Source: Enteractinococcus helveticum
Lineage (GTDB): Bacteria > Actinomycetota > Actinomycetes > Actinomycetales > Micrococcaceae
Length of the DNA stretch: 64,000 nucleotides
Direction of reading: 5' to 3'
Assembly (NCBI RefSeq): GCF_001657475.1
Contig: NZ_LXEY01000016.1
Span: 112,871 to 176,870 of the forward strand
Position 1 is the stretch's first letter. The number at the start of each line of letters is the position of its first letter. Below the pieces are notes generated by a model that ran no database searches, was not told the DNA's origin, and saw only the letters and a list, made by a program, of their open reading frames with translations. The position numbers and the translations under genes are program-made. This document shows positions 42,840 to 52,434 of this stretch, one piece after another.

Positions 42840-44348
42840 ATGACACTCAATACTTCGCCACGACAACACGTCAAAACTATCATCGTCGGGACCGGCTTTG
42901 CCGGACTGTGCATGGGTATGGCTCTCAAACGACGAGGCGATAATGATTTCCTACTCATCGAACGTGCTGACGATGTCGGTGGCACCTGGCGCGATAATAC
43001 GTATCCCGGTGCTGCTTGCGACGTACCAAGTCACCTGTATTCATTTTCGCATCGGCTGAATCCTGACTGGTCGCGCACCTTTTCTCCGGGCCCCGAAATT
43101 CAGGAATACCTGCGCAGCAGTGCACGCGAGGCGGGGCTGCTGCCACATACCGTTTTCAATGCTGACATGACCAGCGCTCAGTGGGATTCAGCCGAACAGC
43201 GCTGGCACGTTGCAACGACTGCAGGCGCTTACACCGCGCAGTTCGTCATTACTGGAACCGGCCACCTTGCGGATGAATCATACCCGTCAGTTCCCGGGCT
43301 CGAAAGCTTTACCGGAGAACTCTTCCACTCAGCCCGCTGGAATCATGATGTGTCACTTGAAGGCAAGCGTATCGGCATCGTCGGTACCGGAGCCTCAGCT
43401 ATTCAGATCGTGCCAGAGCTAGCCAAGATTGCGTCCGAACTCGTGGTCTTCCAGCGCACCGCGCCATACATTATTCCTCGCCAGGAACGTGAATATACCG
43501 ACGGAGAAAAGCGACTCTTCCGACGAAATCCAGACACCATGCGTCAGTTGCGTTCCCAGCTGTTCTGGGAAGGCGAAAACTCCTACGCTCAGCGGCGAGC
43601 GATCCCGCAGTTTTTGGAAGCTGGCAAAAATATGGCCCTGCGCCATCTTGCCGACCAAGTCGAAGATGCCGACCTACGCGCAAAGTTGACTCCCGACTAT
43701 GAGCCAGGATGTAAACGCGTACTGATTTCTAACACTTACTATCCTGCGCTGCAGGCGCCCGTGACTACGCTGGAAGCCTCAGCGCTGCAGCATGTTGAAG
43801 GCTCGACAGCCATCGCGGCCTCGGGTGAAACCTACGATCTCGATGTACTGGTCTTTGCAACCGGCTTCGAAGCAACAGAGCCTCCTTATGCGCAACTTGT
43901 CTACGGCAAGGAAGGCTTGAACCTCTCGAAACACTGGGAAAAAGGCATGCAAGCTTATGACTCGGTCACAGTCGCAGGATTCCCCAATCTGTTCAGCATT
44001 AATGGTCCGAACACTTCCCTGGGGCATAACTCCATCGTGTACATCATCGAATCCCAAGTGAACTACATTCTCGGTGCACTGGATTATGTGGCGGCGAACC
44101 AAGCGAAGTCCATTGAAGCCGACCCTGCAGCCGAAGAAGCCTACGTCGAAAAAATTCAGCAAAACGCCCAAGGAACGGTCTGGATCAACGGCGGCTGTAA
44201 GAGCTGGTACGTTGATGAACGCTCCGGGCGTCTCACGCTTATTTGGCCGGATTTCGGATATGCCTTCCGCGATGAAAATGGGGAGTTTTCCCCAGACGGC
44301 TACACACTCGACCAGTCGGTAGCTGCCCCGGTCACCACGTCTGTCTAA
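42840..44348 (+). CDS. Flavin Baeyer-Villiger-type monooxygenase
   Basis: This 502-residue FAD/NADPH monooxygenase has a first Rossmann motif GTGFAG (residues 17-22), GGTWRDNTYPGAACDVPSHL, a BVMO-type fingerprint FTGELFHSARW near residue 157, and a second nucleotide motif GIVGTGASAIQ. Such enzymes insert oxygen next to a ketone, giving an ester or lactone. It is shorter than cyclohexanone monooxygenase (about 540), and the DVPSHLYSFS segment places it in another BVMO branch, so the substrate is open. The neighbouring hydrolase, alcohol and aldehyde dehydrogenases suggest a ring-ketone route. Confidence 0.85.
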   Translation: MTLNTSPRQHVKTIIVGTGFAGLCMGMALKRRGDNDFLLIERADDVGGTWRDNTYPGAACDVPSHLYSFSHRLNPDWSRTFSPGPEIQEYLRSSAREAGLLPHTVFNADMTSAQWDSAEQRWHVATTAGAYTAQFVITGTGHLADESYPSVPGLESFTGELFHSARWNHDVSLEGKRIGIVGTGASAIQIVPELAKIASELVVFQRTAPYIIPRQEREYTDGEKRLFRRNPDTMRQLRSQLFWEGENSYAQRRAIPQFLEAGKNMALRHLADQVEDADLRAKLTPDYEPGCKRVLISNTYYPALQAPVTTLEASALQHVEGSTAIAASGETYDLDVLVFATGFEATEPPYAQLVYGKEGLNLSKHWEKGMQAYDSVTVAGFPNLFSINGPNTSLGHNSIVYIIESQVNYILGALDYVAANQAKSIEADPAAEEAYVEKIQQNAQGTVWINGGCKSWYVDERSGRLTLIWPDFGYAFRDENGEFSPDGYTLDQSVAAPVTTSV

Positions 44349-44392
44349 CCCCTGAATGTTGCAAGACCTCGATACGTAGAGAAGGAACTTTT

Positions 44393-45517
44393 ATGCAAAT
44401 TGACGCATATGTTGTAGAAACCAAGAACGCTCCTTTTGTTCAAGAAACCCTGGAACTTGACGCTCCAGGACCCGGTGAAATCCTGGTGCGGGTCGTTGGC
44501 ACCGGGGTTTGTCACACCGATATGAATACCCAGTCGGGTGACATGCCCCTGCCACTGCCAGGTGTGCTAGGGCACGAAGGTTCTGGGGTTGTCGAGAAGA
44601 TCGGGCCCGACGTCACCTCGGTACAAATCGGCGACCATGTCGTCATGGGATGGCCATTCTGCGGAGAATGCCGGAATTGTGTGCGAGGCGAACACCGCTA
44701 CTGCGAGCGCATCGGTGAAGCACTCGTGGGCGGTCACCGCCTCAAAGGCCCCAAAGCCGGCGAATCTGGCTATACCCGTCAAGACGGCTCAAAACTTTCC
44801 GGCCACTTCTTCGGGCAATCAAGTTTTGCTACCTACTCGCTAGCGTTGGCTTCAGCCGTTGTCGTGGTGGACAAAGATATTCCGTTGGAACTTGTTGGTC
44901 CGCTGGCCTGCGGTATTACCACGGGCGCTGGTGCCATTTTCAACACCGCCAAACCACAAGCCGGCGAATCTGTGGTGATCTTTGGTGCCGGGGCGGTTGG
45001 TCTCGCAGCCATTATGGCGGCAAAAAACACTCCTGCGACACGCATTATTGCCATCGACCTCCACGATTCTCGCCTGGAATTAGCCAAAGAACTTGGCGCC
45101 ACGGATACGATCAACTCAGGCGCTGTGGATCCCGTCGAAGAAATTCTGCGGATTAATGGCGGGCCTGCTGACTATGTTTTGGACTGCACCGGTGTAATTT
45201 CGGTTATCGAAAAAGCGATGGAAGCCGTGGGCATGCTGGGCACCATGATTCTCATCGGTGGCGCGCCCGTTGACGCAAGCTTCTCGCTCGACCACTTCCG
45301 CACACTGTGGGGACAACGAGTCGTCGGCACACTTGGCGGTTCAGGAACCTCAGCTCAGCTCATCCCTGCGCTGTTGGAGCTGTACAAACAAGGCCGCTTC
45401 CCGTTTGACCGGCTCATCAAAACCTATGGTTTCAACCAGATCGATACTGCCATCGAAGAAGCCGGTACCGGTGCCACGATCAAACCTGTCTTACTACTGA
45501 ATACCGACGCAAACTAA
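44393..45517 (+). CDS. Zinc-dependent alcohol dehydrogenase
   Basis: This 374-residue class I/III-like zinc dehydrogenase has catalytic ligands C40 and H61 (VCHTDMN, GHEGSG), structural zinc cysteines C90, C93, C96 and C104, and the NAD motif GAGAVG. It resembles aryl- or hydroxyacid-alcohol dehydrogenases. AAGGA precedes the ATG. It probably oxidises the hydroxy acid or alcohol released by the hydrolase to an aldehyde for the next gene's enzyme. Confidence 0.87.
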   Translation: MQIDAYVVETKNAPFVQETLELDAPGPGEILVRVVGTGVCHTDMNTQSGDMPLPLPGVLGHEGSGVVEKIGPDVTSVQIGDHVVMGWPFCGECRNCVRGEHRYCERIGEALVGGHRLKGPKAGESGYTRQDGSKLSGHFFGQSSFATYSLALASAVVVVDKDIPLELVGPLACGITTGAGAIFNTAKPQAGESVVIFGAGAVGLAAIMAAKNTPATRIIAIDLHDSRLELAKELGATDTINSGAVDPVEEILRINGGPADYVLDCTGVISVIEKAMEAVGMLGTMILIGGAPVDASFSLDHFRTLWGQRVVGTLGGSGTSAQLIPALLELYKQGRFPFDRLIKTYGFNQIDTAIEEAGTGATIKPVLLLNTDAN

Positions 45518-45538
45518 TAGCACCAGTTTAAGGAATCC

Positions 45539-47035
45539 ATGACTACTACGGAAACGACGACGCAAACCATATCGAATAACGGCACCGCACCCACCATGAT
45601 CGATAAGATCCCAACACAAATATTTGTCGATGGCTGGAGGAACGGGAGTTCAAAGAAGACTCTGCAGACGATCAATCCCTTCGACAACACCGTATTGGCT
45701 GCAATTCAGCAGGCAAATACTACCGATGTGGATGACGCCTATACCACCGCAGCTGCTGCTCAATCTGCTTGGGCAGCCAAGGCACCGCAAGAGCGTGCAG
45801 CAGTTTTGGTAGCTGCAGCTGATTACATGCAAGAGCATTTTGACGAACTCGTGGAGCTGCTCTCCGCCGAATCAGGATCATCTGCAATCAAAGCGGGCAT
45901 CGAAGTAGGAGCAGTAATCGCACACACGCGTGAAGCCGCCACCTACCCGACTAGGACCCACGGCAAAATTATGCCGTCTGGAACCCCAAGGAAGCAGAAC
46001 TACGTATTCCGTGAACCGCTGGGAGTCGTTGGCGTTATTAGTCCATGGAACTTCCCGATGGTCCTAGCGCAGCGCTCAGTTGCACCAGCATTGGCGCTTG
46101 GCAACGCAGTGGTGCTCAAGCCTGCTTCGGATACTCCGCTCACCGGAGGGCTGCTATTTGCGCATGTGTTTGAACAGGCTGGCTTGCCCCAGGGACTTCT
46201 CAACGTGGTTGTTGGTAGCGGATCAGAAATTGGCGACTACTTTGTCGAACACGAAATACCCTCGCTGATTTCTTTCACTGGGTCAACGGAGATTGGTCAG
46301 GCCGTCGGAGAGAAGGCCATCGGCGGGACGCACATGAAGCAAGTTGCTCTTGAACTCGGGGGCAACGCACCATTCGTGGTGCTCGACGACGCGGACCTTG
46401 ACGAAGCCATCAAGGCGGCGGTGCTGGGGAAATTCCTTCACCAGGGCCAGATCTGCATGGCGATCAACCGGATCATCGTTGATGCGAGCATCTACGATGA
46501 GTTCGTGTCTAAATACGCACAAGCTGTCAAGGAAGTCCAAAGCGGTGACACCCGTAATCCTGACAACCTAGTGGGACCGATTATCAATGATCAACAGGTC
46601 ACCTCAATACTGGACAAGATCCACAATGCTCGGGCGGAAGGTGCCCGGGAGGTTGTCTCTGCTGAGCCACGCGGACGCGTCATTCCACCTCATGTTTTTG
46701 CAGATGTCACCGAGGAGATGGAACTCTTCCGAGACGAGATCTTTGGCCCCGTCGTTGGTATCACAAAAGCACAAGATGAGGCCGACGCACTGCGGCTGGC
46801 CAATAACACACAGTATGGTCTTACCAGCGCTGTGTTCACCCAGGATTTGCAACGCGGCATGAACTTTGCTCGCGGAATCAAAGCCGGCATGACGCATATT
46901 AACGATATAACCGTCAACGATGAACCACACGTGATGTTTGGTGGGGAGAAGAATTCCGGTATCGGCCGTTTCAACGGAGACTGGGCGATTGAGGCGTTCA
47001 CTACCGACCATTGGATTGGCGCTAAGTCCCTTTAG
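45539..47035 (+). CDS. NAD(P)-dependent aldehyde dehydrogenase
   Basis: This 498-residue aldehyde dehydrogenase has the general base in [14 protein letters not shown], the catalytic cysteine in GQICMAINR, and the C-terminal ending [15 protein letters not shown] typical of benzaldehyde/vanillin-type members. AAGGA lies four bases before the ATG, 21 bases after the alcohol dehydrogenase. It probably completes oxidation to a carboxylic acid in this four-gene operon. Confidence 0.88.
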   Translation: MTTTETTTQTISNNGTAPTMIDKIPTQIFVDGWRNGSSKKTLQTINPFDNTVLAAIQQANTTDVDDAYTTAAAAQSAWAAKAPQERAAVLVAAADYMQEHFDELVELLSAESGSSAIKAGIEVGAVIAHTREAATYPTRTHGKIMPSGTPRKQNYVFREPLGVVGVISPWNFPMVLAQRSVAPALALGNAVVLKPASDTPLTGGLLFAHVFEQAGLPQGLLNVVVGSGSEIGDYFVEHEIPSLISFTGSTEIGQAVGEKAIGGTHMKQVALELGGNAPFVVLDDADLDEAIKAAVLGKFLHQGQICMAINRIIVDASIYDEFVSKYAQAVKEVQSGDTRNPDNLVGPIINDQQVTSILDKIHNARAEGAREVVSAEPRGRVIPPHVFADVTEEMELFRDEIFGPVVGITKAQDEADALRLANNTQYGLTSAVFTQDLQRGMNFARGIKAGMTHINDITVNDEPHVMFGGEKNSGIGRFNGDWAIEAFTTDHWIGAKSL

Positions 47036-47049
47036 TATCGGACACCTTC

Positions 47050-47088
47050 TTGATCGGCTGGCGAGGAGCACACTCGCCAGCCGATCAA
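47050..47088 (+). terminator. Perfect 16-pair terminator of monooxygenase operon
   Basis: TTGATCGGCTGGCGAG and its exact complement, with a 7-base loop, start 15 bases after the aldehyde dehydrogenase stop. Confidence 0.85.
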
Positions 47089-47198
47089 CCTATAAGGACC
47101 ACTAGTCCTAGCTGTTAGCGCAGTGGGAATGGCCCTATCTAGGAGCGCTCCCGTCGGTGGGCTCCCACCAGATTGATGTTAGTCTCGAGAGTAAATGC

Positions 47199-47248
47199 GG
47201 CATGGTCGGTGTCACCCCGCCGCATATCAGGGTGACACCGACCGTGCC
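47199..47248 (-). terminator. Terminator of the SDR operon
   Basis: GGCATGGTCGGTGTCACCC pairs with its complement (one G-T pair) across a 12-base loop, directly downstream of the minus-strand SDR gene. Confidence 0.8.
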
Positions 47249-47260
47249 GCAATCTGAAGG

Positions 47261-48019
47261 TTAGTAGGTTGCCCGACCACCCGATAGGTCAAACACTGCA
47301 CCCGTGCTGAATGAGACCGATGGACTTGCCAGGAAGGCGATCATTTCAGCGGCCTCTTCCGGTTCGCCCACGCGTCCCATCGGGATACGTCCCAGCAGCT
47401 TCTCCTTCACCTCGTCAGAAAACCACGGCTGGTCCAACATGCCAGACCCGATCAGTGCGGGAGCGATGGCGTTGACGATCACGCCATCTTTGGCAAGTTC
47501 TTTGCCCAGGACCTTGGTCATGGCAATAACTCCGGCCTTCGCTGCAGCGTATCCGCCGGCCAGCGCATGGCCTTCCATGCCTGCGGCAGACGCCGTATTG
47601 ACGATCCGGCCATAGCCGGCTTCAACCATGTGAGGCACGGCAGCCTGGATCATCATGAAATAGCTCGTCAAGTTCACTTCTATATCGCGACGCCAGTCTG
47701 CCAGGTCAATCTCCCAAATGGGTTCCATGGCACTGCCCATGCCCGCATTATTGACCAGAATCTCTAGGTCACCAAAGCGTTCTTTGGCTAGCTCAACGGC
47801 AGCACGTCCAAGCTGCTCGTCGGTGACGTCACCAGCGAGCACCGCGATGTTGCCGCCTGCCTCCGTGACATCTTGCTCGAGTTGGGCCAAGCGCTCAGCG
47901 TTGAGATCGAGGGCTACGACATTCACGCCCAAACGTACGAGACGCATAGTCGTGGCGGCACCGATTCCACCGCAGGCTCCGGTCACAATGGCCGTTTGGT
48001 CTTGCATGTTTTCAAACAC
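47261..48019 (-). CDS. SDR family oxidoreductase
   Basis: This 252-residue classical short-chain dehydrogenase has the cofactor motif TGACGGIGA, NNAG, and the catalytic YAAAK preceded by the serine in NTASAAG. An acidic residue after beta-2 (VALDLNAER) suggests NAD. The GTG start has GGAG eight bases upstream. Its partner SDR lies upstream on the same strand. A cyclic-alcohol or hydroxy-ketone dehydrogenase feeding the monooxygenase is a reasonable guess. Confidence 0.85.
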   Translation of the reverse strand: MFENMQDQTAIVTGACGGIGAATTMRLVRLGVNVVALDLNAERLAQLEQDVTEAGGNIAVLAGDVTDEQLGRAAVELAKERFGDLEILVNNAGMGSAMEPIWEIDLADWRRDIEVNLTSYFMMIQAAVPHMVEAGYGRIVNTASAAGMEGHALAGGYAAAKAGVIAMTKVLGKELAKDGVIVNAIAPALIGSGMLDQPWFSDEVKEKLLGRIPMGRVGEPEEAAEMIAFLASPSVSFSTGAVFDLSGGRATY

Positions 48020-48070
48020 AGGAAAATCTCCGATTCGTTCACAAGGGATAGCAAGAGGGAAGATATTGGC

Positions 48071-48895
48071 TTACGTGGCCTGGGCGATGTTGAGTCCCCC
48101 GGCGATCCATAACGGTTGTCCCGTCATATAAGGCAGCGCCCCGGAAGCCAGGGTCGCCACGGCCTGTCCGACGTCGTCAGTGCTCCCCCAACGGCCCAGC
48201 GGGACACTGCCGTCTTCCATCTTCTTGTCGATGGGCGCGGTGCTCGCAGACGCCGTCATCTCGGTGCGCATGAATCCCGGACGGATTTCGTGCACGTGAA
48301 TACCTTCGGGACCCAACCGTGTGGCAAATACCTCGGATGCCATAGAGACTGCGGTTTTGGTAATGCAATATTGCGAGCGGTCGGTTGAGACCAGCTCCGC
48401 TGCGATAGACGTGACAAACAGAATCGAACGGTAGACACCGTCGGTCAAGCGCGATGGATCCGCAAGCATGCTCTTCGCGACCGCTTGGCTGAGGAAGAAA
48501 GTGCCGCGCAAGTTGATATCTGAGGCCCTATCAAACGCCTCGGGTTCTAAATCTAAAACATCGACGAGCGGACGCGCTGCGATACCTGCATTGTTATGCA
48601 GGCAGTCCAGTCGGCCAAAATCAGCCCAGACCTGATCAACGAATGCCGCATGTGCGCCAAGATCTGCGATGTCGAGCTGGTAATACTCGGCTTTTGCGCC
48701 GGTCTCGCGGAGGGTCGCCAACAGCTCGCCAATGGCCACATCATCCTGAAGCGCAGGTAGATCCGCAATCGCGACATCGAATCCTTTGCGGGCTAGATGC
48801 ACGGCGGCACCTCGTCCCAAACCTTGCCGCCCGCCGGTCACCACCGCGACTGGGCGGATCGGTTCGGCGGCATCTTGTGGAACGGGTATGGACAT
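48071..48895 (-). CDS. SDR family oxidoreductase (3-ketoacyl reductase-like)
   Basis: This short-chain dehydrogenase of about 274 residues has TGGRQGLGRGAAVHLA, HNNAG, and the catalytic YCITK. The start is uncertain: ATG 48895 is used here, while TTG 48904 and ATG 48901 are also in frame. It heads a two-SDR unit with the gene at 47261, divergent from an IclR regulator whose control region they share. Confidence 0.82.
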   Translation of the reverse strand: MSIPVPQDAAEPIRPVAVVTGGRQGLGRGAAVHLARKGFDVAIADLPALQDDVAIGELLATLRETGAKAEYYQLDIADLGAHAAFVDQVWADFGRLDCLHNNAGIAARPLVDVLDLEPEAFDRASDINLRGTFFLSQAVAKSMLADPSRLTDGVYRSILFVTSIAAELVSTDRSQYCITKTAVSMASEVFATRLGPEGIHVHEIRPGFMRTEMTASASTAPIDKKMEDGSVPLGRWGSTDDVGQAVATLASGALPYMTGQPLWIAGGLNIAQAT

Positions 48896-49003
48896 GATCA
48901 TCAACTTTCGAGCTATTTTGGTGCGGTCTACAGAGGTTAGATTGCCCGTTCGGCCTGAGCACTCCCGGCACGAGCGTGGCAGTCTTCTCCCCCTTAAGTA
49001 TTA

Positions 49004-49044
49004 TGTCCTACTTTACGAGCGTCAATGCCCTATTTTTTAGGACA
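49004..49044. promoter_or_regulatory. Inverted TGTCCTA/TAGGACA pair before IclR gene
   Basis: TGTCCTA at 49004-49010 and TAGGACA at 49038-49044 are exact inverses in the gap between the divergent SDR unit and IclR gene, with CCTA-N5-TAGG nested at the second. A likely IclR operator. Confidence 0.4.
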
Positions 49045-49073
49045 CATGCTAGTGTCAGTGCGGGGGTAGAAAC

Positions 49074-49853
49074 ATGAATGAAACGGTTCGCAGTCGAAAT
49101 ACCACGGTCGACAAAGCCCTGGGTATTCTGGATTTAATCTCAGCCGAACGACTATCGCTCACCGCGATTGAAATCGCTAACCACCTAGGCGCATCGCGCT
49201 CTACGGCGTATCGATATATCGACACCTTGGTTGATCTTGGCTTTCTCCAACAAAACCTCGCCGGTGGGTTCTGCCTTGGTCACAAGATTTTTGAGCTGGC
49301 CCGGCTGGGAAGCGGCACCAATAAGACACTTGACCTGGCCTCGGCCTGGATGTCGCAGCTCCGGGCCGAGTTCAACGAGACGCTGACCTATACGCGGCGA
49401 CGCAATTCCACACACACGGTTATTGACGCTGTGGAAGCTTCTCAGCGGCTAGTTCGCGTGGGATATACAGTCGGCGAACTCATGCCCATTCACGCCGGTG
49501 CACCATCGGTCGTGCACTTAGCGAAAGATACACCAGATCAGATCCGGGCTCTCATGCGTGAAGTCGAACTCACGCAATTCACAGACACCACGCCCAGATC
49601 TGTGGATGACATCCTCCGCAGTCTGGACCGCTTGCACACCCACGGCTACTACACATCGCGGGGAGAAAAAGATGCGGAGGCAGTATCCGTTGCAGTGCCC
49701 TTATATTCGCCCGACCACTCCCGAGTACTTGGCGGTCTGGGCTTTATCGTCCCGGTGAACCGCTTTAATCTGGAACTTGAAGAAGCCATGGCTGCGCGAC
49801 TCATCAGCGCGTCTGACGACATCGAGGCGAGACTCAACTTTTATCAGCCGTAA
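49074..49853 (+). CDS. IclR family regulator (second)
   Basis: This 259-residue IclR protein has the DNA-binding helix AIEIANHLGASRSTAYRYID and an effector domain with VGYTVGELMPIHAGAPSVVH and a later VSVAVPLYSPD. GGGGG lies seven bases before the ATG. It is divergent from the SDR pair and probably controls it and perhaps the monooxygenase operon. It is clearly different from the IclR protein at 40890. Confidence 0.87.
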   Translation: MNETVRSRNTTVDKALGILDLISAERLSLTAIEIANHLGASRSTAYRYIDTLVDLGFLQQNLAGGFCLGHKIFELARLGSGTNKTLDLASAWMSQLRAEFNETLTYTRRRNSTHTVIDAVEASQRLVRVGYTVGELMPIHAGAPSVVHLAKDTPDQIRALMREVELTQFTDTTPRSVDDILRSLDRLHTHGYYTSRGEKDAEAVSVAVPLYSPDHSRVLGGLGFIVPVNRFNLELEEAMAARLISASDDIEARLNFYQP

Positions 49854-49871
49854 ACGCACCCGTCAGATATT

Positions 49872-50215
49872 CTAGACTTCTGATGAGGCCTCACAGCTCG
49901 GACAGCTCCTCATAAGATTCGGCATTGAGACGCACTCGCCGCAGTACGCCCCCAAAGAACCGTCTCTTCTTGCTCGGTCAGCTCGGAACACAAGCGAGGC
50001 GTCAAAAGTTGCGATCCGCGATTCCAGGCTCCGCATGAACACCGGACCCTTCGCGGTTATCAGAATCACGTACTGACGGCGATCACCCGCCTGAGACTTC
50101 CGCTCGATCAGCTCGTTAATCTCCAGATTCCGCAGAATACCCTGCATACTCTGGGGACACATAAACACTCTCCTGGCCAAGGCAGCCTGCGTCAGGGCAT
50201 CATGCTCCTTGAGTA
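49872..50215 (-). pseudogene. MarR regulator remnant
   Basis: The minus-strand reading VTVLKEHDALTQAALARRVF, then PQSMQGILRNLEINELIERK and ESRIATFDASL, matches the middle of the MarR protein at 30213 (RPQSIQDTIRALEAKG, PKIATFDAAL). The N-terminal part is missing, replaced by transposase sequence. A frameshift near 49990 separates the C-terminal LTEQEETVLWGRTAA segment from the rest. Confidence 0.7.
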
Positions 50216-50218
50216 CCG

Positions 50219-50580
50219 TTACAACGCGACAGCATGCGACAGATTCGGCTCCGATTCCACCACACTGGCGGTATCTTGTTGCCACACCCGTGCCCAATAA
50301 TCATCACACCGATAACGAGGTAACCGCACATGCCAATGGGTGGGCCGCCAACCAATCAGCACATGAGTGACTTTCCATACCAGCCTGCCCTGAACCTTGG
50401 TTTGGCTACCAGAGGCGCGACAGAAATTATCGGATGCAATCACCGGACATTCCAACGCGGTCTGATCACGGTTAATTCGTTGCCCAGTCGCGGTAACTCC
50501 GTAGCCATCCAGCATGCAAAAATATCAAAGTCAGGGGTCGAAAAGTACGGTGTGACAAGTCGAGGACTTTCTTTGTGATA
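50219..50580 (-). pseudogene. ISL3 family transposase N-terminal remnant
   Basis: Minus-strand frames give YFSTPDFDIFACW, then GVTATGQRINRDQTALECPV and HVRLPRYRCDDYWARVWQQD, the zinc-finger-like start of ISL3 transposases. A frameshift near 50505 splits them and the element stops after about 120 residues, joined to the MarR relic. The leader AAAGAAAGTCCTCGAC matches the leader of the element at the right edge in 15 of 16 bases. Confidence 0.75.
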
Positions 50581-50693
50581 GCTAGTTTCATCAGTGCCAT
50601 CATTGGAATACCTCGACACTTTTATGCCTTCAATACGCCCAAATCCAAAACCCGACCTACACCCCAAATGCGAACAGTCCAATTAAATAACAA

Positions 50694-50726
50694 CAGGCTG
50701 TGGGAACGGTCTCGTTCCACAGCCTG
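50694..50726 (-). terminator. Terminator of the phenylpropanoid operon
   Basis: CAGGCTGTGGGAAC pairs with GTTCCACAGCCTG (one bulged G) around GGTCTC, 24 bases after the MaoC gene end. Confidence 0.8.
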
Positions 50727-50749
50727 TCGCTGATATTACTTCGATGTAC

Positions 50750-51220
50750 TTACGCGTAAAAGCGTGACAGGAATGTTGCCACGACAGCTGGGCGTTCTTC
50801 GCCTTCAATTTCAATGACGCCGTTGGTCACCAGGTGCAGGCCGTTGCCTTTAACTTCCTGGACCTCGGAGATTTCGGCCTTCATGCGGATACGGGCGCCG
50901 GCTTTGACCGGGTTGGTGAAACGGACTTTGTCCAGCCCGTAGTTGACCTTGGTGGTCACGCCGGTCACGTCAAATAGTTCCGACCAGAATAGGATGATCA
51001 GCGACAAGGTGAGGAAACCGTGTGCGATCGGAGCACCGAATGGGCCTTCTTTGGCGCGTTCCACATCGGTGTGGATCCACTGGTGGTCGCTGGTGGCATC
51101 GGCGAACGTGTTGATCATGTCCTGGGTGACGGTCATCCATTCGGTGACGCCCAGGTCCGTACCGGCCAGGTTGGCAACTTCTTCGAATGGGACAACAGTG
51201 CGTGCTTGAGTTTCAGTCAT
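50750..51220 (-). CDS. MaoC-type enoyl-CoA hydratase
   Basis: This 156-residue hot-dog-fold protein has the hydratase motif DATSDHQWIHTD (D and H catalytic) and FGAPIAHGFLTLSL. It hydrates enoyl-CoA to 3-hydroxyacyl-CoA. ATG 51220 follows AAGGA by 11 bases; TTG 51229 is too close to it. It is the last gene of the SDR/amidohydrolase/acyl-CoA dehydrogenase operon, corresponding to CouN/PhdE in phenylpropanoid clusters (by family and context). Confidence 0.87.
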   Translation of the reverse strand: MTETQARTVVPFEEVANLAGTDLGVTEWMTVTQDMINTFADATSDHQWIHTDVERAKEGPFGAPIAHGFLTLSLIILFWSELFDVTGVTTKVNYGLDKVRFTNPVKAGARIRMKAEISEVQEVKGNGLHLVTNGVIEIEGEERPAVVATFLSRFYA

Positions 51221-51255
51221 GGAGATCAAGTTCCTTTAGGTAGTAAACGGTCGAG

Positions 51256-52434
51256 TTAGACAAATGCGCTGACGCCGGTGATTGAACGACCGACGATGAG
51301 TGCATTAATTTCGTGGGTGCCTTCATAGGAGTAGACAGCTTCGGCGTCGGCGTGGAAGCGTGCCACATCGGTATCCAGTGTGATGCCGTTACCGCCGCAG
51401 ACTTCGCGGGCCAGGGCTACGGTTTCACGCAGTTTGGTAGCGGTGAACATTTTGGCCATCGCCGAGTTCTCGTCTTTATAGACGCCGGCTTCCTGCTGGT
51501 CCACTAGCTGCAGCGCCATGGCCACCGAGGCGGTCACGTTGGCGAGCATGGTGGCCAGTTTTTCTTGGATCAGCTGGAACCCGGCAATCGGTTTGCCGAA
51601 CTGTTCGCGCTGGGTCGTGTAGCGGACGGCGGCCTCATAGGCGCCCGCCATGGCACCAGCCGCAATAAATGATGCATCCGAACGCATCAAGCGCAGGCAC
51701 GCGGCCACATCTTTGAACGAGTTGATGTTCTTCAACCGTGCGTCGTCGTCCACCTGGACGTCGTCATAGGTAATGTGGGCGTTCTGCATGATGCGCAGTG
51801 AAGCTTTGCGCTCGATTTTCTCCAGTGTCACCCCTGCGGCTTCACGCGGCACGAGGAAGGCCTTGACTTGGTTGTCGGCGGTGTCGCGGGCAAATGTGCA
51901 GATGACGTCGGCGCGGAAGGCGCCACCGATCCAGCGTTTTTCACCGTTGATGGTCCAACTACCATCGGCACTTTGGGTTGCCGTGGTTTGCAGGCCGCGG
52001 GCCACATCCGAACCATTATCTGGTTCGGTCAGCGCGAAGACGCCCAGCAGGTCATAGTTGGTGACCTTCGGATCAAGTTCAGCAACCTGATCAGCGTCGC
52101 CGCCTTGATTGATGACGGTGCGGAACAGGCCTGCTTGTGCGTTGAAGAACGTGACGACGTTGATGTCGCACCGGGCGAGTTCAAAGGTTCGCATGGCTTC
52201 GAAAATGCCACGGACTGGCTCGCCGGCTGCTTTGAGCGCGGGTGGATCCATCAGGCGCAGCGACTCCAGCGGCTCGATGATCTCTTCTGGCAGGCGGTCT
52301 TCACTCCACGCATCGTTGAGGTACGGGTGCACCTTGTCGTCAAGGGTGGTGCGAAGTTCTGCTAACACCGCTTTTTCAGTGTCGGTGAGACGGTCCGAAA
52401 AACCGTAGACATCCCAGATTGGTTCGCGGCTCAT
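51256..52434 (-). CDS. Acyl-CoA dehydrogenase (phenylpropanoid type)
   Basis: This 392-residue flavin dehydrogenase has VFALTEPDNGSDVARG, WTINGEKRWIGGAF and the catalytic glutamate E375 in YSYEGTHEIN. It would desaturate a phenylpropionyl-CoA-type ester, allowing saturated as well as cinnamic substrates to enter the pathway, like PhdD. ATGA overlaps the amidohydrolase stop. It is paralogous to the enzyme at 32311. Confidence 0.88.
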   Translation of the reverse strand: MSREPIWDVYGFSDRLTDTEKAVLAELRTTLDDKVHPYLNDAWSEDRLPEEIIEPLESLRLMDPPALKAAGEPVRGIFEAMRTFELARCDINVVTFFNAQAGLFRTVINQGGDADQVAELDPKVTNYDLLGVFALTEPDNGSDVARGLQTTATQSADGSWTINGEKRWIGGAFRADVICTFARDTADNQVKAFLVPREAAGVTLEKIERKASLRIMQNAHITYDDVQVDDDARLKNINSFKDVAACLRLMRSDASFIAAGAMAGAYEAAVRYTTQREQFGKPIAGFQLIQEKLATMLANVTASVAMALQLVDQQEAGVYKDENSAMAKMFTATKLRETVALAREVCGGNGITLDTDVARFHADAEAVYSYEGTHEINALIVGRSITGVSAFV

